DNA of 64,000 nucleotides. Source: Sulfitobacter sp. S223. GTDB lineage: Bacteria > Pseudomonadota > Alphaproteobacteria > Rhodobacterales > Rhodobacteraceae. Both the position numbers and the translations under genes were made by a program. Location of the stretch: NCBI RefSeq assembly GCF_025143825.1, contig NZ_CP083560.1, positions 2,232,001 through 2,296,000 of the forward strand. Reading direction: 5' to 3'. Shown here one piece after another: positions 35,631 to 43,293 of this stretch; the first letter of the stretch is position 1, and each line of letters opens with the position of its first letter. The notes beneath the pieces were generated by a model, which saw only the letters and a list, made by a program, of their open reading frames with translations, made no database searches and was not told where the DNA came from.

Positions 35631-36506
35631 CTAAGGCAAAAGCACTCGCACACCCGGGATTCCCGCGATGACAGACACGTCTTCGTCATAGGCCTCGCTC
35701 ATGTCCTCGACCAAGTCTTCGGTCCAGCCCGGCATATCAAGCTCTTCTTCGACTTCGTCCTCGATCGCGTATTTATCCAGAAACGCAGCAATGGCGCGCC
35801 GCTTTTGATGCTCTGTCATGATGGGGTGGTCTTTTAAATACGCGCGGAACCGCTTCATCCCTTCCGTACTCATGATCGAGCTCAGAAGATCAAAACCGCC
35901 GATGATCTTCTGATCATCTGGCAGGCCAGCCATCTGGCGGATGATATGCGCCCAGATCATCGGCGAATCCTCATTGCACCAGACCGTAATAGGCACATTG
36001 GGAACAGCTTCTCGGAGCAAGCCGATGGTTTCGGACCAAACGACTTCATGCGGATCGCGCCCGCCCCAGAAGGCATCAGCATCCTGGTTTTCGGATTTAT
36101 TGTAGAGAATCGGCAGCAAAGTTGCGGGGTTACGGATGCCCATGAAAATCTCGACATCATCACCTTCGAAGATTTCGGTCATCCGCATCATGCGCACGGG
36201 CGCTGCCGGATAGAACATGCCCTGCTGAAATGCCGATTTTGGCGTGCGGAAGAAATTGGCGTCCGACAGGATTACCCGATCCGCTTCTCCATCGTCCAGA
36301 ATCGCATCCATCAGCACATCACGCGCCATTTCCGATGCGGGCGCACTGACCATCGCATTCAGCGTTTCGCGCAGAATCCCACGGTATCTGGTGTGCCCGG
36401 GCACCATCGTACCCTTCGATGCGAAATCATCCGCATTGCGCAACAGGCACTTCATCAGCCTGTCTTCTTCCGTGAAATGCACGCCGGTATGTAAGACCAG
36501 TTTCAT
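35631..36506 (-). CDS. Unknown protein, remote sulfotransferase-like features
   Basis: A 291-residue soluble protein. The N-terminus LVLHTGVHFTEEDRLMKCLL resembles the 5'-phosphosulfate-binding strand-loop-helix of bacterial sulfotransferases, and EIFMGIRNPATLLPILYN is placed like their 3'-phosphate segment, but the canonical PAPS-loop lysine/threonine pattern is not clear. The C-terminal 50 residues are acidic (YAIEDEVEEELDMPGW). It lies upstream of kynA on the same strand with a 75-base gap. I would call it a hypothetical protein with a possible sulfotransferase-type fold; the link is weak. Confidence 0.6.
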   Translation of the reverse strand: MKLVLHTGVHFTEEDRLMKCLLRNADDFASKGTMVPGHTRYRGILRETLNAMVSAPASEMARDVLMDAILDDGEADRVILSDANFFRTPKSAFQQGMFYPAAPVRMMRMTEIFEGDDVEIFMGIRNPATLLPILYNKSENQDADAFWGGRDPHEVVWSETIGLLREAVPNVPITVWCNEDSPMIWAHIIRQMAGLPDDQKIIGGFDLLSSIMSTEGMKRFRAYLKDHPIMTEHQKRRAIAAFLDKYAIEDEVEEELDMPGWTEDLVEDMSEAYDEDVSVIAGIPGVRVLLP

Positions 36507-36626
36507 ATTTTACCGCCCGTTTGTTTCATTTCCTCATAGCGTTATCTACCAGAGCTGTAAAACCTGCAAAAGGATCATAAAAGCCTCTTGCACGATCCGC
36601 ACATTGGCATTAAACGACCGCCCAGT

Positions 36627-36702
36627 GCCCCTATAGCTCAGCTGGTAGAGCAACTGATTTGTAATCAGTAGGTCCGCGGTTCGAGTCCGTGTGGGGGCAC
36701 CA
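36627..36702 (+). tRNA. tRNA-Thr (anticodon TGT)
   Basis: Full cloverleaf of 76 bases: acceptor stem gcccct(a) pairs with tgggggc, D-arm agctcagctggtagagc, anticodon stem-loop ctgatttgtaatcag with anticodon TGT (reads ACA), T-arm with ggttcgagtcc, discriminator A and encoded CCA. A phage P4-type integrase starts 165 bases downstream in the same direction, so the 3' end of this gene is the probable attachment site of the following element and has been kept intact by it. Confidence 0.96.
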
Positions 36703-36867
36703 TTTCACCATCCAGATTTATCCAAAGACATCCGATAAGCCCTTTGTTATATAGATTTTATCGAGATCGTTCGTCCGATGCTGTTTTTTAACATCCAGCA
36801 CCGTACCCCCTGATTGGGGGTATAATTGAGGGTACGATAGAATCTGGAAAATGAGCGTACCCCCACT

Positions 36868-38058
36868 ATGCCCCTCAGTGACATCAAGGTCCGAAACCTC
36901 AAAGCCGCAGAAAAACAGTACAAAGTCAGCGATTTTGAAGGCCTGTTCATTCTGATAAAAACAAGTGGATCTAAGTCGTGGCGCTTTAAGTACCGAGTGA
37001 GCGGCAAAGAAAAACTTCTCGTCATTGGCGACTACCCCGCCCACAGCTTGGCCCAAGCGCGTAAAGCTCGTGACGCAGCAAAAGCACTGTTGGCGCAGGG
37101 AATTGATCCTAACGAATCCAAGCAGGAAGAAAAACGAATAAAGGAGGCCGCCAAAGGCGAGACATTTGCGAAACTAGGACAAGCGTTTTTAGCCAAGCAA
37201 CGTCAAGAGGGTAAGTCTAAAGCCACCTTGGATAAGACGGAATACCACCTCAAGCTTGCCAACCAAGATTTCGGACACAAACCAATCTCCGAAATCACAG
37301 CGCCAACGATACTTAAAACCCTGCGCAAAGTGGAAGCTAAAGGCAACTACGAGACTGCCCACCGGCTCCGCGCCCGCATTGGCTCTGTCTTTCGCTATGC
37401 AGTGGCGAGCGGCGTTGCGGAAGTTGACCCTACATATGCGCTACGGGACGCCCTAATCCGCCCAACCCGAGTCCACCGCGCCGCTATCACAGACCCTAAG
37501 GCGCTGGGCCAACTGATGCGCGAAATAGAACATTTCGACGGCCAAGCCACAACGCGGATCGGACTTCAACTGCTGGCAATCCTCGCCCAGCGCCCCGGAG
37601 AGATCCGTAATGCAAAGTGGGCCGAGTTCGACTTTGCTAACAAAATTTGGGCCATTCCTGCCGAGAAGATGAAAATGCGCCGTGACCATCTTGTTCCCCT
37701 TCCCGACCAAGCGATTGCTTTGCTGGATAAGCTGCGCAGAATGAACGGCAACGGCGAATACCTCTTCCCATCCTTGCGGACATGGAAACGTCCTATGTCT
37801 GAAAACACGCTCAACGCAGCACTTCGGCGCATGGGGTACTCCGGTGACGAGATGACGGCGCACGGGTTTAGAGCGAGTTTTTCAACTTTGGCCAATGAAA
37901 GCGGCCTTTGGCACGCTGACGCCATTGAGCGCGCCCTAGCCCATGTGGAGAAGAACGAAGTGCGGCGAGCATATGCGAGGGGTGAACATTGGGAAGAACG
38001 GGTGAGGCTGGCAGATTGGTGGGCTGGGTACATTGAAGAAATGAGGAAGAAGACATGA
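36868..38058 (+). CDS. P4-type tyrosine integrase
   Basis: A 396-residue site-specific recombinase. The N-terminal DUF4102-type arm-binding domain is present (KVSDFEGLFILIKTSGSKSW, LLVIGDYPAHSLAQARKAR), followed by the core-binding domain and the catalytic domain with Arg in LAQRPGEIRNAKWAEFD, HxxR as MTAHGFRASFSTLANE and the nucleophile Tyr369 in RRAYARGEHWEER. Such integrases use tRNA 3' ends as attachment sites, fitting its place just after tRNA-Thr. Its stop overlaps the start of the next gene (ATGA), an unusual coupling. Confidence 0.94.
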   Translation: MPLSDIKVRNLKAAEKQYKVSDFEGLFILIKTSGSKSWRFKYRVSGKEKLLVIGDYPAHSLAQARKARDAAKALLAQGIDPNESKQEEKRIKEAAKGETFAKLGQAFLAKQRQEGKSKATLDKTEYHLKLANQDFGHKPISEITAPTILKTLRKVEAKGNYETAHRLRARIGSVFRYAVASGVAEVDPTYALRDALIRPTRVHRAAITDPKALGQLMREIEHFDGQATTRIGLQLLAILAQRPGEIRNAKWAEFDFANKIWAIPAEKMKMRRDHLVPLPDQAIALLDKLRRMNGNGEYLFPSLRTWKRPMSENTLNAALRRMGYSGDEMTAHGFRASFSTLANESGLWHADAIERALAHVEKNEVRRAYARGEHWEERVRLADWWAGYIEEMRKKT

Positions 38059-38990
38059 GCGCCGTAGACCAAAAAGAATTCTTGATGAAAGAAATCATGG
38101 ATGACGCTTTAGGCGACTTGGCTAACTGGAACAAACCAACCTCACAGAAGTCTATTGGCCCTAACTTTCCTAAGCTCGCTGACGCATATTACGCTGACAT
38201 CCAAACTATCAAACGATCACTCTTGAAAATGCTGGAACCTTGGCCAGCAGAAGAACTGACCAAGCGTTTCAAAGAAAACAACTACAATGGCCGAAGGTTG
38301 CTTCGTGACCCAGAAGGCACCAGCTTTGAGATCGTCAATAAAATCAAGCTCCTTAAAGAAAGGGAGCCAGCATGGTTCATATCTGGCTGGCATGTCAAAG
38401 CAGTGGAAATTGATGTCGCCCATTGGAGGGCGTTTTCTAGTTGCACCCTCCCCGAACTGACGCTTCTAAGCGTTGGGCTTGATCCGCGAAAAGTCAATTT
38501 TGATGCACTGCTCCAACGATATGGTCATCTAGACTCTCAAGACAAAATGCTTGGGTTTTTGGAGGATCAGTATGAGGCTATTGCCAATGGCCTAGGCGTT
38601 GATCCCGACAATGAGGAGAATAAACACGATCTGCTTACCTTCTTTGAATGGGTAAAAAAGGTGAAATTCAAAATCTCAGGCAGACTTCGTACCATGCTAC
38701 GGGAAAAATTTCCGGATAAACCGGATACCGCCAGCGCCATAAGCACCAATGGCACGTCACAAAAACCAAAGCCTCTCCACAAGAGCAGCTATAAACTCCA
38801 TGCGATCCTCATCCACTCAATGGCTGTGGAGAAATATGGCCTAAATGGTCTTGCCGATGTCGGACGGGTTGCAAAGAAGATTCAGCATGACACCGAGCTC
38901 CAAGGGCACAGCCCAGCGATAAGGCCCATAAGGACACTTTTAACAAAGGGAGTTGAACTAGCCGAAACTGATAATGAGCATTCAAACTGA
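38055..38990 (+). CDS. Unknown protein coupled to the integrase
   Basis: A 311-residue soluble, Lys-rich protein that starts inside the integrase stop codon (ATGA overlap). Visible features are an N-terminal helical region, ISGWHVKAVEIDVAHWRAFS and TLPELTLLSVGLDPRKV, a pattern of Trp plus 'LxxLSxGLDP' seen in several unknown proteins of genomic islands, and a basic C-terminal part with SYKLHAILIHSMAVEKYG. No enzymatic motif was found. Co-translation suggests a role in integration, excision or element maintenance, but this is conjecture. Confidence 0.6.
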   Translation: MSAVDQKEFLMKEIMDDALGDLANWNKPTSQKSIGPNFPKLADAYYADIQTIKRSLLKMLEPWPAEELTKRFKENNYNGRRLLRDPEGTSFEIVNKIKLLKEREPAWFISGWHVKAVEIDVAHWRAFSSCTLPELTLLSVGLDPRKVNFDALLQRYGHLDSQDKMLGFLEDQYEAIANGLGVDPDNEENKHDLLTFFEWVKKVKFKISGRLRTMLREKFPDKPDTASAISTNGTSQKPKPLHKSSYKLHAILIHSMAVEKYGLNGLADVGRVAKKIQHDTELQGHSPAIRPIRTLLTKGVELAETDNEHSN

Positions 38991-39113
38991 CTAAAAGGAC
39001 TTAAATCCGCACTTATCATTTAAAAACAAAGGGATAAAATTCACCCTTTGAGTTCCCATAGCGGCAACCGACGCAGGCAAACTTGATCATACCTTAACAA
39101 GCGAGGATGCATC

Positions 39114-39323
39114 ATGTTGCACAACACACAATTTCCGAAAGACGGTTTCGTCCGTCTGTCTCAAATACTAGCCCCAGCTGGCCCTATTCCTGTATCAAAA
39201 TCCACATGGTGGCAGGGGGTAAAGGAAGGGCGTTTTCCGCAACCTCAGAAACTTGGCCCACGCACCACGGTTTGGAAAGCTGAGGACATCCGGTCATTGT
39301 TCGAGGCTCACTCTCATGAGTAA
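39114..39323 (+). CDS. AlpA-like small DNA-binding protein
   Basis: A 69-residue protein with an AlpA/excisionase-type winged helix-turn-helix: DGFVRLSQILAPAGPIPVSK, then STWWQGVKEGRFPQPQKLG and TVWKAEDIRSLFE. AlpA proteins act as excisionases or activators of integrase genes in P4-like elements. It ends inside the next HTH gene (8-base overlap). The ribosome site gcgagg is upstream of the ATG. Confidence 0.85.
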   Translation: MLHNTQFPKDGFVRLSQILAPAGPIPVSKSTWWQGVKEGRFPQPQKLGPRTTVWKAEDIRSLFEAHSHE

Positions 39324-39735
39324 GCGCGCGAACCCTATGGCAGTGAAAGCGGCCCTCACCTACGAAATAAAGGACGCAGCCAAGGCGCTGGGCGTTTCGG
39401 TAGCGACCATCCGCAACTGGATTAAAGACGGTTTGCCCGTGATGGCATCACAGAAACCGTTTCTAATTTTGGGTGCGGAGCTGCGCGCCTACCTGCGGGC
39501 TAAACATCGCGCCAAGAAAAGCCCCCTCAAACATAATCAGCTTTATTGCCTGTCCTGCAAGACTGGCTGTGAGCCTCATAACCTAACAGTTACTCCGACA
39601 CCAAACTCTCCACGCACCCTCCGCATTACAGGCACTTGTGGCCGATGTGGAGGAACGTCCAGCCGAATAATCTCCCTATCGAAGGTGAGTGAGTTCGCCC
39701 GATCTTTCCACTTCAAAAAGAACGGCAACATCTGA
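39316..39735 (+). CDS. HTH protein with zinc-ribbon-like C-terminal part
   Basis: A 139-residue protein. Residues about 12-50 form a MerR/excisionase-like HTH (LTYEIKDAAKALGVSVATIR, NWIKDGLPVMASQKPF). The C-terminal half has paired cysteines, LYCLSCKTGCEPHN and ITGTCGRCGGTSSRI, which look like a zinc ribbon. The start at 39316 overlaps the AlpA-like gene; an earlier in-frame start would lie within that gene and is rejected. Together with the AlpA-like protein and the following recombinase it forms a compact three-gene cassette. Confidence 0.7.
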   Translation: MSKRANPMAVKAALTYEIKDAAKALGVSVATIRNWIKDGLPVMASQKPFLILGAELRAYLRAKHRAKKSPLKHNQLYCLSCKTGCEPHNLTVTPTPNSPRTLRITGTCGRCGGTSSRIISLSKVSEFARSFHFKKNGNI

Positions 39736-39793
39736 CCCTATTAGATACCGCCACTCCCCATTCAAACTAACACTTACGAAGGAGCGCCAAGCA

Positions 39794-40816
39794 ATGCGCA
39801 AAATTAATGAACAAAACGAGCGGATCAAGCGCCGTTACCTCCAATACCTCAAGACGGCCCAGCGGAAGGATGCGACTACGATTCAGAAGGCAGCTGAGGG
39901 CATTCTACGTTTTGAAGCCAGTACCAAATATGTCGATTTCAAGCGCTTTCGCATTGAGCGGGCAATCAAGTTTCAAGAGGCTTTGGTGGAGGAGTTCAGC
40001 AAGGCCACAGGAAAGCCGCTGTCAAAGTCCACTATTCGCAGCATCTTAGCCGCGAACAAGGGTTTCATTTTTTGGCTGGCGCAGCAAAACGGATATAAGA
40101 GCCGCATTCGCCACTCTGATGCAGATTACTTCAACATAGACTTCAAAGGTTCGCGTATTGCCAGCGCCGTACGCGACACGCCTTATCCTTCTATGCAAAT
40201 GGCGCGACATGCTTTCTCATACATGCCCGAAGGAACAGAAATCGAGCGCCGCAACAAAGCACTCTTCGCCTTCCTTATGCTCACAGGCGCGCGTGATGGC
40301 GCTGTCGCCTCTCTACGCCTCAAACACATCAATATGATCGACGGCTGCGTGTATCAGGATGCACGCGACGTGAAGACCAAGAACTCCAAGACCATCACAA
40401 CCTACTTCATGCCCGTCGATCCTGAATATCTGACCTGTTTCAAGGCTTGGATCACCCACCTTAAAGACACAGCGCTATTCGGGCCGGATGATCCCTTGTT
40501 CCCGCCACCGAACAGCAAACCCGTGGACGGCGTGTTTAAGGTAGTTGGCCTGCGCCGCGAGACATACCAGAACGCAAACGCCATTCGTACCGTCATCAAG
40601 GAGGCCTTCAAACGTGCTGACCTGCCTCCGTTCACACCGCACGCGTTCCGCAAAACTTTGGTGAAATGGGCAGACACCGCCTACCCCACCCGCGAAGCCT
40701 TTAAGGCCTTCTCGCAGAACATCGGTCATTCTAGTGTGATCACCACAGTTAGCGCCTATTGCCCCGTCACCACCGAGCGACAGGGGGAATTGATAAAGGC
40801 TGGCGCTAAGGATTAA
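39794..40816 (+). CDS. Tyrosine recombinase/integrase
   Basis: A 340-residue phage-type recombinase distinct from the P4-type integrase upstream. The start at 39794 has a good site (gaaggagc). It has an N-terminal SAM-like core-binding domain (KRRYLQYLKTAQRKDATTIQ), catalytic Arg in MLTGARDGAVASLRLKH, the motif PHAFRKTLVKW, then IGHSSVITTVSAY with the nucleophile Tyr322. It lacks the DUF4102 arm domain. Two integrases in one island suggest a second element nested in the first. It is followed by a broken hsdM. Confidence 0.9.
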   Translation: MRKINEQNERIKRRYLQYLKTAQRKDATTIQKAAEGILRFEASTKYVDFKRFRIERAIKFQEALVEEFSKATGKPLSKSTIRSILAANKGFIFWLAQQNGYKSRIRHSDADYFNIDFKGSRIASAVRDTPYPSMQMARHAFSYMPEGTEIERRNKALFAFLMLTGARDGAVASLRLKHINMIDGCVYQDARDVKTKNSKTITTYFMPVDPEYLTCFKAWITHLKDTALFGPDDPLFPPPNSKPVDGVFKVVGLRRETYQNANAIRTVIKEAFKRADLPPFTPHAFRKTLVKWADTAYPTREAFKAFSQNIGHSSVITTVSAYCPVTTERQGELIKAGAKD

Positions 40817-40875
40817 GCTTTTGTTTTGGTGCTTGTTTCGGCAAAGTTGGGCAAGCACCAACTCAGGACGACAAA

Positions 40876-41092
40876 ATGACCGAAGAGCAGAAGAAGAAGC
40901 TTGAGTAAAAGCTCTGGGACATCGCCAACACCCCACACGGCAAGATGAACGCGGATGAGTTCCCCGATTACATCCTTGGCTTCATCTTCCACAAATACCT
41001 GTCCGAGCGGATGCATATCTATGCAAATAGCGTTCTAGTGGCGGACGAGATTGATTTCAAAGACATCGACGAAGGCACTGAGGACGGCTTAG
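40876..41092 (+). pseudogene. hsdM (type I restriction methylase) 5' fragment
   Basis: The frame from 40876 reads MTEEQKKKLE, then a TAA stop at codon 11 (40906), then KLWDIANTPHGKMNADEF, PDYILGFIFHKYLSERMHI and on to DIDEGTEDG, which is the N-terminal helical domain of HsdM, the methylase subunit of type I restriction-modification systems. After about 70 codons it is cut by the left end of the IS481-like element, and no rest of the gene was found on the other side. The gene is thus doubly broken: a nonsense codon where most homologues have Gln, and truncation. Confidence 0.8.
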
Positions 41093-41124
41093 CCTGTAGA
41101 TATGTACGGACTCTCGGGACACTT
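41093..41124. repeat. Left terminal inverted repeat of the IS481-like element
   Basis: 32 bases, starting cctgtagatatgtacgg and ending gggacactt; an exact reverse complement of 42065-42096. Lies at the 3' end of the transposase gene. Confidence 0.9.
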
Positions 41125-41130
41125 GCTGGA

Positions 41131-42027
41131 TTACTGTAGCTTGTCTCTGAGAGCTTCGTAAGGGGTTTGCCCGTTGTGGGCACCGTGCGGTCTGGCGAAG
41201 TTGTAAAACCGTTCCCATTCGTCGAGTTTGGCCTCGAGATCGACGTCACCTTTGTAGCTGAGAAGTTGGTAAAATTCCTGCTGATCGGATCGGTGTGAGC
41301 GCTCGACTTTGCCGTTGAGCTGAGGCGTGCCGCGTTTGATGTAGGCGTGCCTGATGCCGAGGTCTTCGACATGCCAATGGAATTTGGCTTGGAACTCGTG
41401 GCCGTTATCTGTCCGAATTTCACGGATGCGAAACGGGAACTTTTCGATAATGTGATCAATGAAATCGACCGCGCTTGCCTGCGTGTGTTTCTCATAAATC
41501 TTGAGAGCACGAACTCGGGTTGCGTCATCAATGGCAGTGAATTGAAAACGGCGGACTTTCTCGCCGCTTTTTCCTTTGAAGGTCAGAAACTTAACATCCA
41601 CTTGGATATGATGGCCGGGCACCTGTTTCTGATAGCGCTTGGTGTGTAGTTTACGCATTCGTGTGCCTCTGGGCAGCCGATTGAGCCCATTGCGCTTGAG
41701 GATGCGGTAGACCCCTGCGTCTGAAATTTTGATGCTGTGATAACGTGCTAAGTACCAGACGATCCTGATTGGCCCCAGATGATATTTGCGGCGCAGATAC
41801 AGAACCTTGTCCACGATCTCCGGTGGCGTTTGATTGGCTGGGTTCTTCGGAATTGATTTGGCGTTTTTCAGACCAGCTTCACCATGCTTTTGATACGCAT
41901 CCCGCCATCTATAAAAGCTGGATCTTCCAATCCCAAAATACCGACACGCTTTGCGGGCATTGCCGATCCTCTCGGCATGCTGAAGCACTCTCAGTTTACG
42001 TTGGATGTCTCGTTCTTCGTTCGTCAT
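41131..42027 (-). CDS. IS481-family transposase (DDE)
   Basis: A 298-residue transposase. The start at 42027 has a strong site (ggaggaag); another ATG 15 bases upstream lacks one. Residues about 1-60 hold an HTH (LQHAERIGNARKACRYFGIG, RSSFYRWRDAY). The rve/DDE core has IQVDVKFLTFKGKSGEKV, the second Asp in IREIRTDNGHEFQAKFH and Glu in PQLNGKVERSHRSDQQEF. The frame is intact, so the element could be active. Confidence 0.93.
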   Translation of the reverse strand: MTNEERDIQRKLRVLQHAERIGNARKACRYFGIGRSSFYRWRDAYQKHGEAGLKNAKSIPKNPANQTPPEIVDKVLYLRRKYHLGPIRIVWYLARYHSIKISDAGVYRILKRNGLNRLPRGTRMRKLHTKRYQKQVPGHHIQVDVKFLTFKGKSGEKVRRFQFTAIDDATRVRALKIYEKHTQASAVDFIDHIIEKFPFRIREIRTDNGHEFQAKFHWHVEDLGIRHAYIKRGTPQLNGKVERSHRSDQQEFYQLLSYKGDVDLEAKLDEWERFYNFARPHGAHNGQTPYEALRDKLQ

Positions 42028-42064
42028 GAAAACTTCCTCCACCCCAAATTGGGTAATTTACAGG

Positions 42065-42096
42065 AAGTGTCCCGAGAGTCCGTACATATCTACAGG
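42065..42096. repeat. Right terminal inverted repeat of the IS481-like element
   Basis: 32 bases ending atatctacagg; exact reverse complement of 41093-41124. Lies 37 bases upstream of the transposase start. Confidence 0.9.
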
Positions 42097-42277
42097 GGAG
42101 CCAATAAAGACCCTGACGACAGACACGATATAGTAGTGTCCCAGTGTACCATCGCGGCTGCCACACATCGAACCAGCTGCGGTGATAGCTGTCTGCAAAG
42201 AACATATGGATGAAGACGTCGTAGGTGTTGCCGTGTATGTGAGGCAGCAGTCCGCCTTTATAGATCAACGCGATCAT
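42097..42277 (-). pseudogene. Fragment of a putative PTPS-related membrane glycosyltransferase
   Basis: On the minus strand a short frame from 42277 reads LIYKGGLLPHIHGNTYDVFI, then HMFFADSYHRSWFDVWQPRW and YTG before similarity ends. This resembles the first luminal loop of large membrane proteins annotated as 6-pyruvoyl-tetrahydropterin synthase-related or mannosyltransferase-like, where a 'HxFFADHYxRxWFxxWxPRWYTG' pattern occurs. The remainder of such a protein (hundreds of residues) is missing because the IS481-like element abuts it. Recognition is from memory and is uncertain. Confidence 0.35.
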
Positions 42278-42370
42278 GAATGCGGACGCGGACGGGCAAT
42301 CCCCCGCATCGTTATCATGTGGCAGGTTAAATGAAAAATGACTCGGGTTGGGGTTAGGTTTGGTTCGCCA

Positions 42371-42385
42371 GGGCGCGACGCGCCC
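42371..42385 (-). terminator. Short GC hairpin after the NarL-type regulator
   Basis: Inverted repeat gggcgc / gcgccc with a three-base loop lies 6 bases after the regulator's stop codon on the minus strand, but without a T-run. Possible weak terminator. Confidence 0.4.
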
Positions 42386-42390
42386 GCGCC

Positions 42391-42993
42391 TCAGATCAGG
42401 TAACGGTCCCGGGCGATCATAGCGGCGTGGGTCCGGTTTCGGGCATTCAATTTACGGCTAAGCGTCTTGACATGCAGCTTGATGGTGACTTCTTGCAGTT
42501 CCATGTCACGGGCGATTTCCTTATTGGAATTCCCCTGGGAAATGCCTCGGACCACTTGCAGTTCGCGTTTGGTCAACGGTCCGGCCGAAGCATCGTCGGT
42601 CTGCCGAAGAAACCCGAACGGTGCGTAAATTTCGCCTTCGGCCATGAACCGCGCAGCGGTCAGCAAGGACTTGGCTGCAAGTGTCTTTGGGAGGAAACCC
42701 TGTGCGCCGGCCTGCAGTGCGGCTTCGGCGACTTCGCGGGGCGCGGTACCCGACAAAATAGCGACCGGACGCTTTTCGTTGGCGACCAGCATCTTGCTCA
42801 GTCCGTCCAAGCCATTCATTCCGGGCATCGAATAGTCCAGTAGAACTAGGTCAAAGGTGCCAGTGTCTTTAACCTCGTCGATCGCTTCGTCCAGGGTCGC
42901 GACGGTCTTGACCTCGTCGACATCCTCACCCTTCATAAAAGCTGCTATAGTATCCCGTACCAACACGTGGTCGTCCGCTACCAAAATGCGCAT
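42391..42993 (-). CDS. NarL/FixJ-type response regulator
   Basis: A 200-residue two-domain regulator. The receiver has the acidic pocket VADDHVLVRD and phospho-acceptor Asp53 in LVLLDYSMPGMNGLDG; the C-terminal LuxR-type HTH is LTKRELQVVRGISQGNSNKE, then IARDMELQEVTIKLHVKTLS. It is divergent from a small secreted Moco-fold protein and a hybrid histidine kinase, which makes the kinase (through its Hpt domain) its probable partner. Targets are unknown. Confidence 0.93.
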   Translation of the reverse strand: MRILVADDHVLVRDTIAAFMKGEDVDEVKTVATLDEAIDEVKDTGTFDLVLLDYSMPGMNGLDGLSKMLVANEKRPVAILSGTAPREVAEAALQAGAQGFLPKTLAAKSLLTAARFMAEGEIYAPFGFLRQTDDASAGPLTKRELQVVRGISQGNSNKEIARDMELQEVTIKLHVKTLSRKLNARNRTHAAMIARDRYLI

Positions 42994-43293
42994 AGTTATT
43001 TCCCCGAAATCCAGTTTTCCAATTATTTTAGCGCCAACTTACTTCCGAAAGGGTCACTGCCAGATCATTCGGGCGAGTATTGGCCATCCAGAGTGCATCG
43101 CGCCTCTCATTCAGCAACATACCAGTATATCTGGTTAACAACATCCACGCAAAAGCATCTCCTCCACGCCCACCTGACGACAGTAAATATCCTAAAGGAT
43201 AGCATGAACATCCCTTTGCCCGTGTGACCTATCATGAAAGTAGTGTCATCTTGGACAGATCGGCAAACCGCCCGGTCAATAAGGAGTACCATC
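42994..43293. other. Divergent control region of the two-component locus
   Basis: This 300-base interval separates the NarL-type regulator and the secreted-protein/kinase genes and must hold both promoters. It is locally AT-rich (ttccaattattttagcgcc, cagtaaatatcctaaagg). The site aaggagtaccatc before 43294 is a strong ribosome site. I see no gene and no clear operator. Confidence 0.5.

Larger units (their letters stand above)
36685..40816 (+). mobile_element. Integrative element inserted at tRNA-Thr (minimum extent)
   Basis: From the 3' end of tRNA-Thr the gene content switches from core metabolism to two tyrosine recombinases, AlpA-like/HTH proteins and an unknown gene, followed by restriction-gene and IS debris. 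I searched the window by eye for a second copy of the tRNA 3' end (cgagtccgtgtgggggcacc) and did not see one, so the right boundary is not set; the end given is only the last well-supported mobility gene. The island could reach well beyond 42 kb. Confidence 0.65.
41093..42096 (-). mobile_element. IS481-family insertion sequence
   Basis: About 1.0 kb with one transposase gene on the minus strand. The ends are perfect 32-base inverted repeats (41093-41124 and 42065-42096) beginning cctgtagatatgtacgg. I see no convincing target-site duplication directly outside the repeats (left flank ...ggcttag, right flank ggagcc...), so the right side may have been joined by a deletion or rearrangement. It separates the hsdM fragment from unrelated sequence. 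Confidence 0.9.

Noticed and set aside
36703..36867. Possible second tRNA or attachment repeat between tRNA-Thr and the integrase
   Set aside because: No further cloverleaf or copy of the tRNA 3' end was found in this interval.
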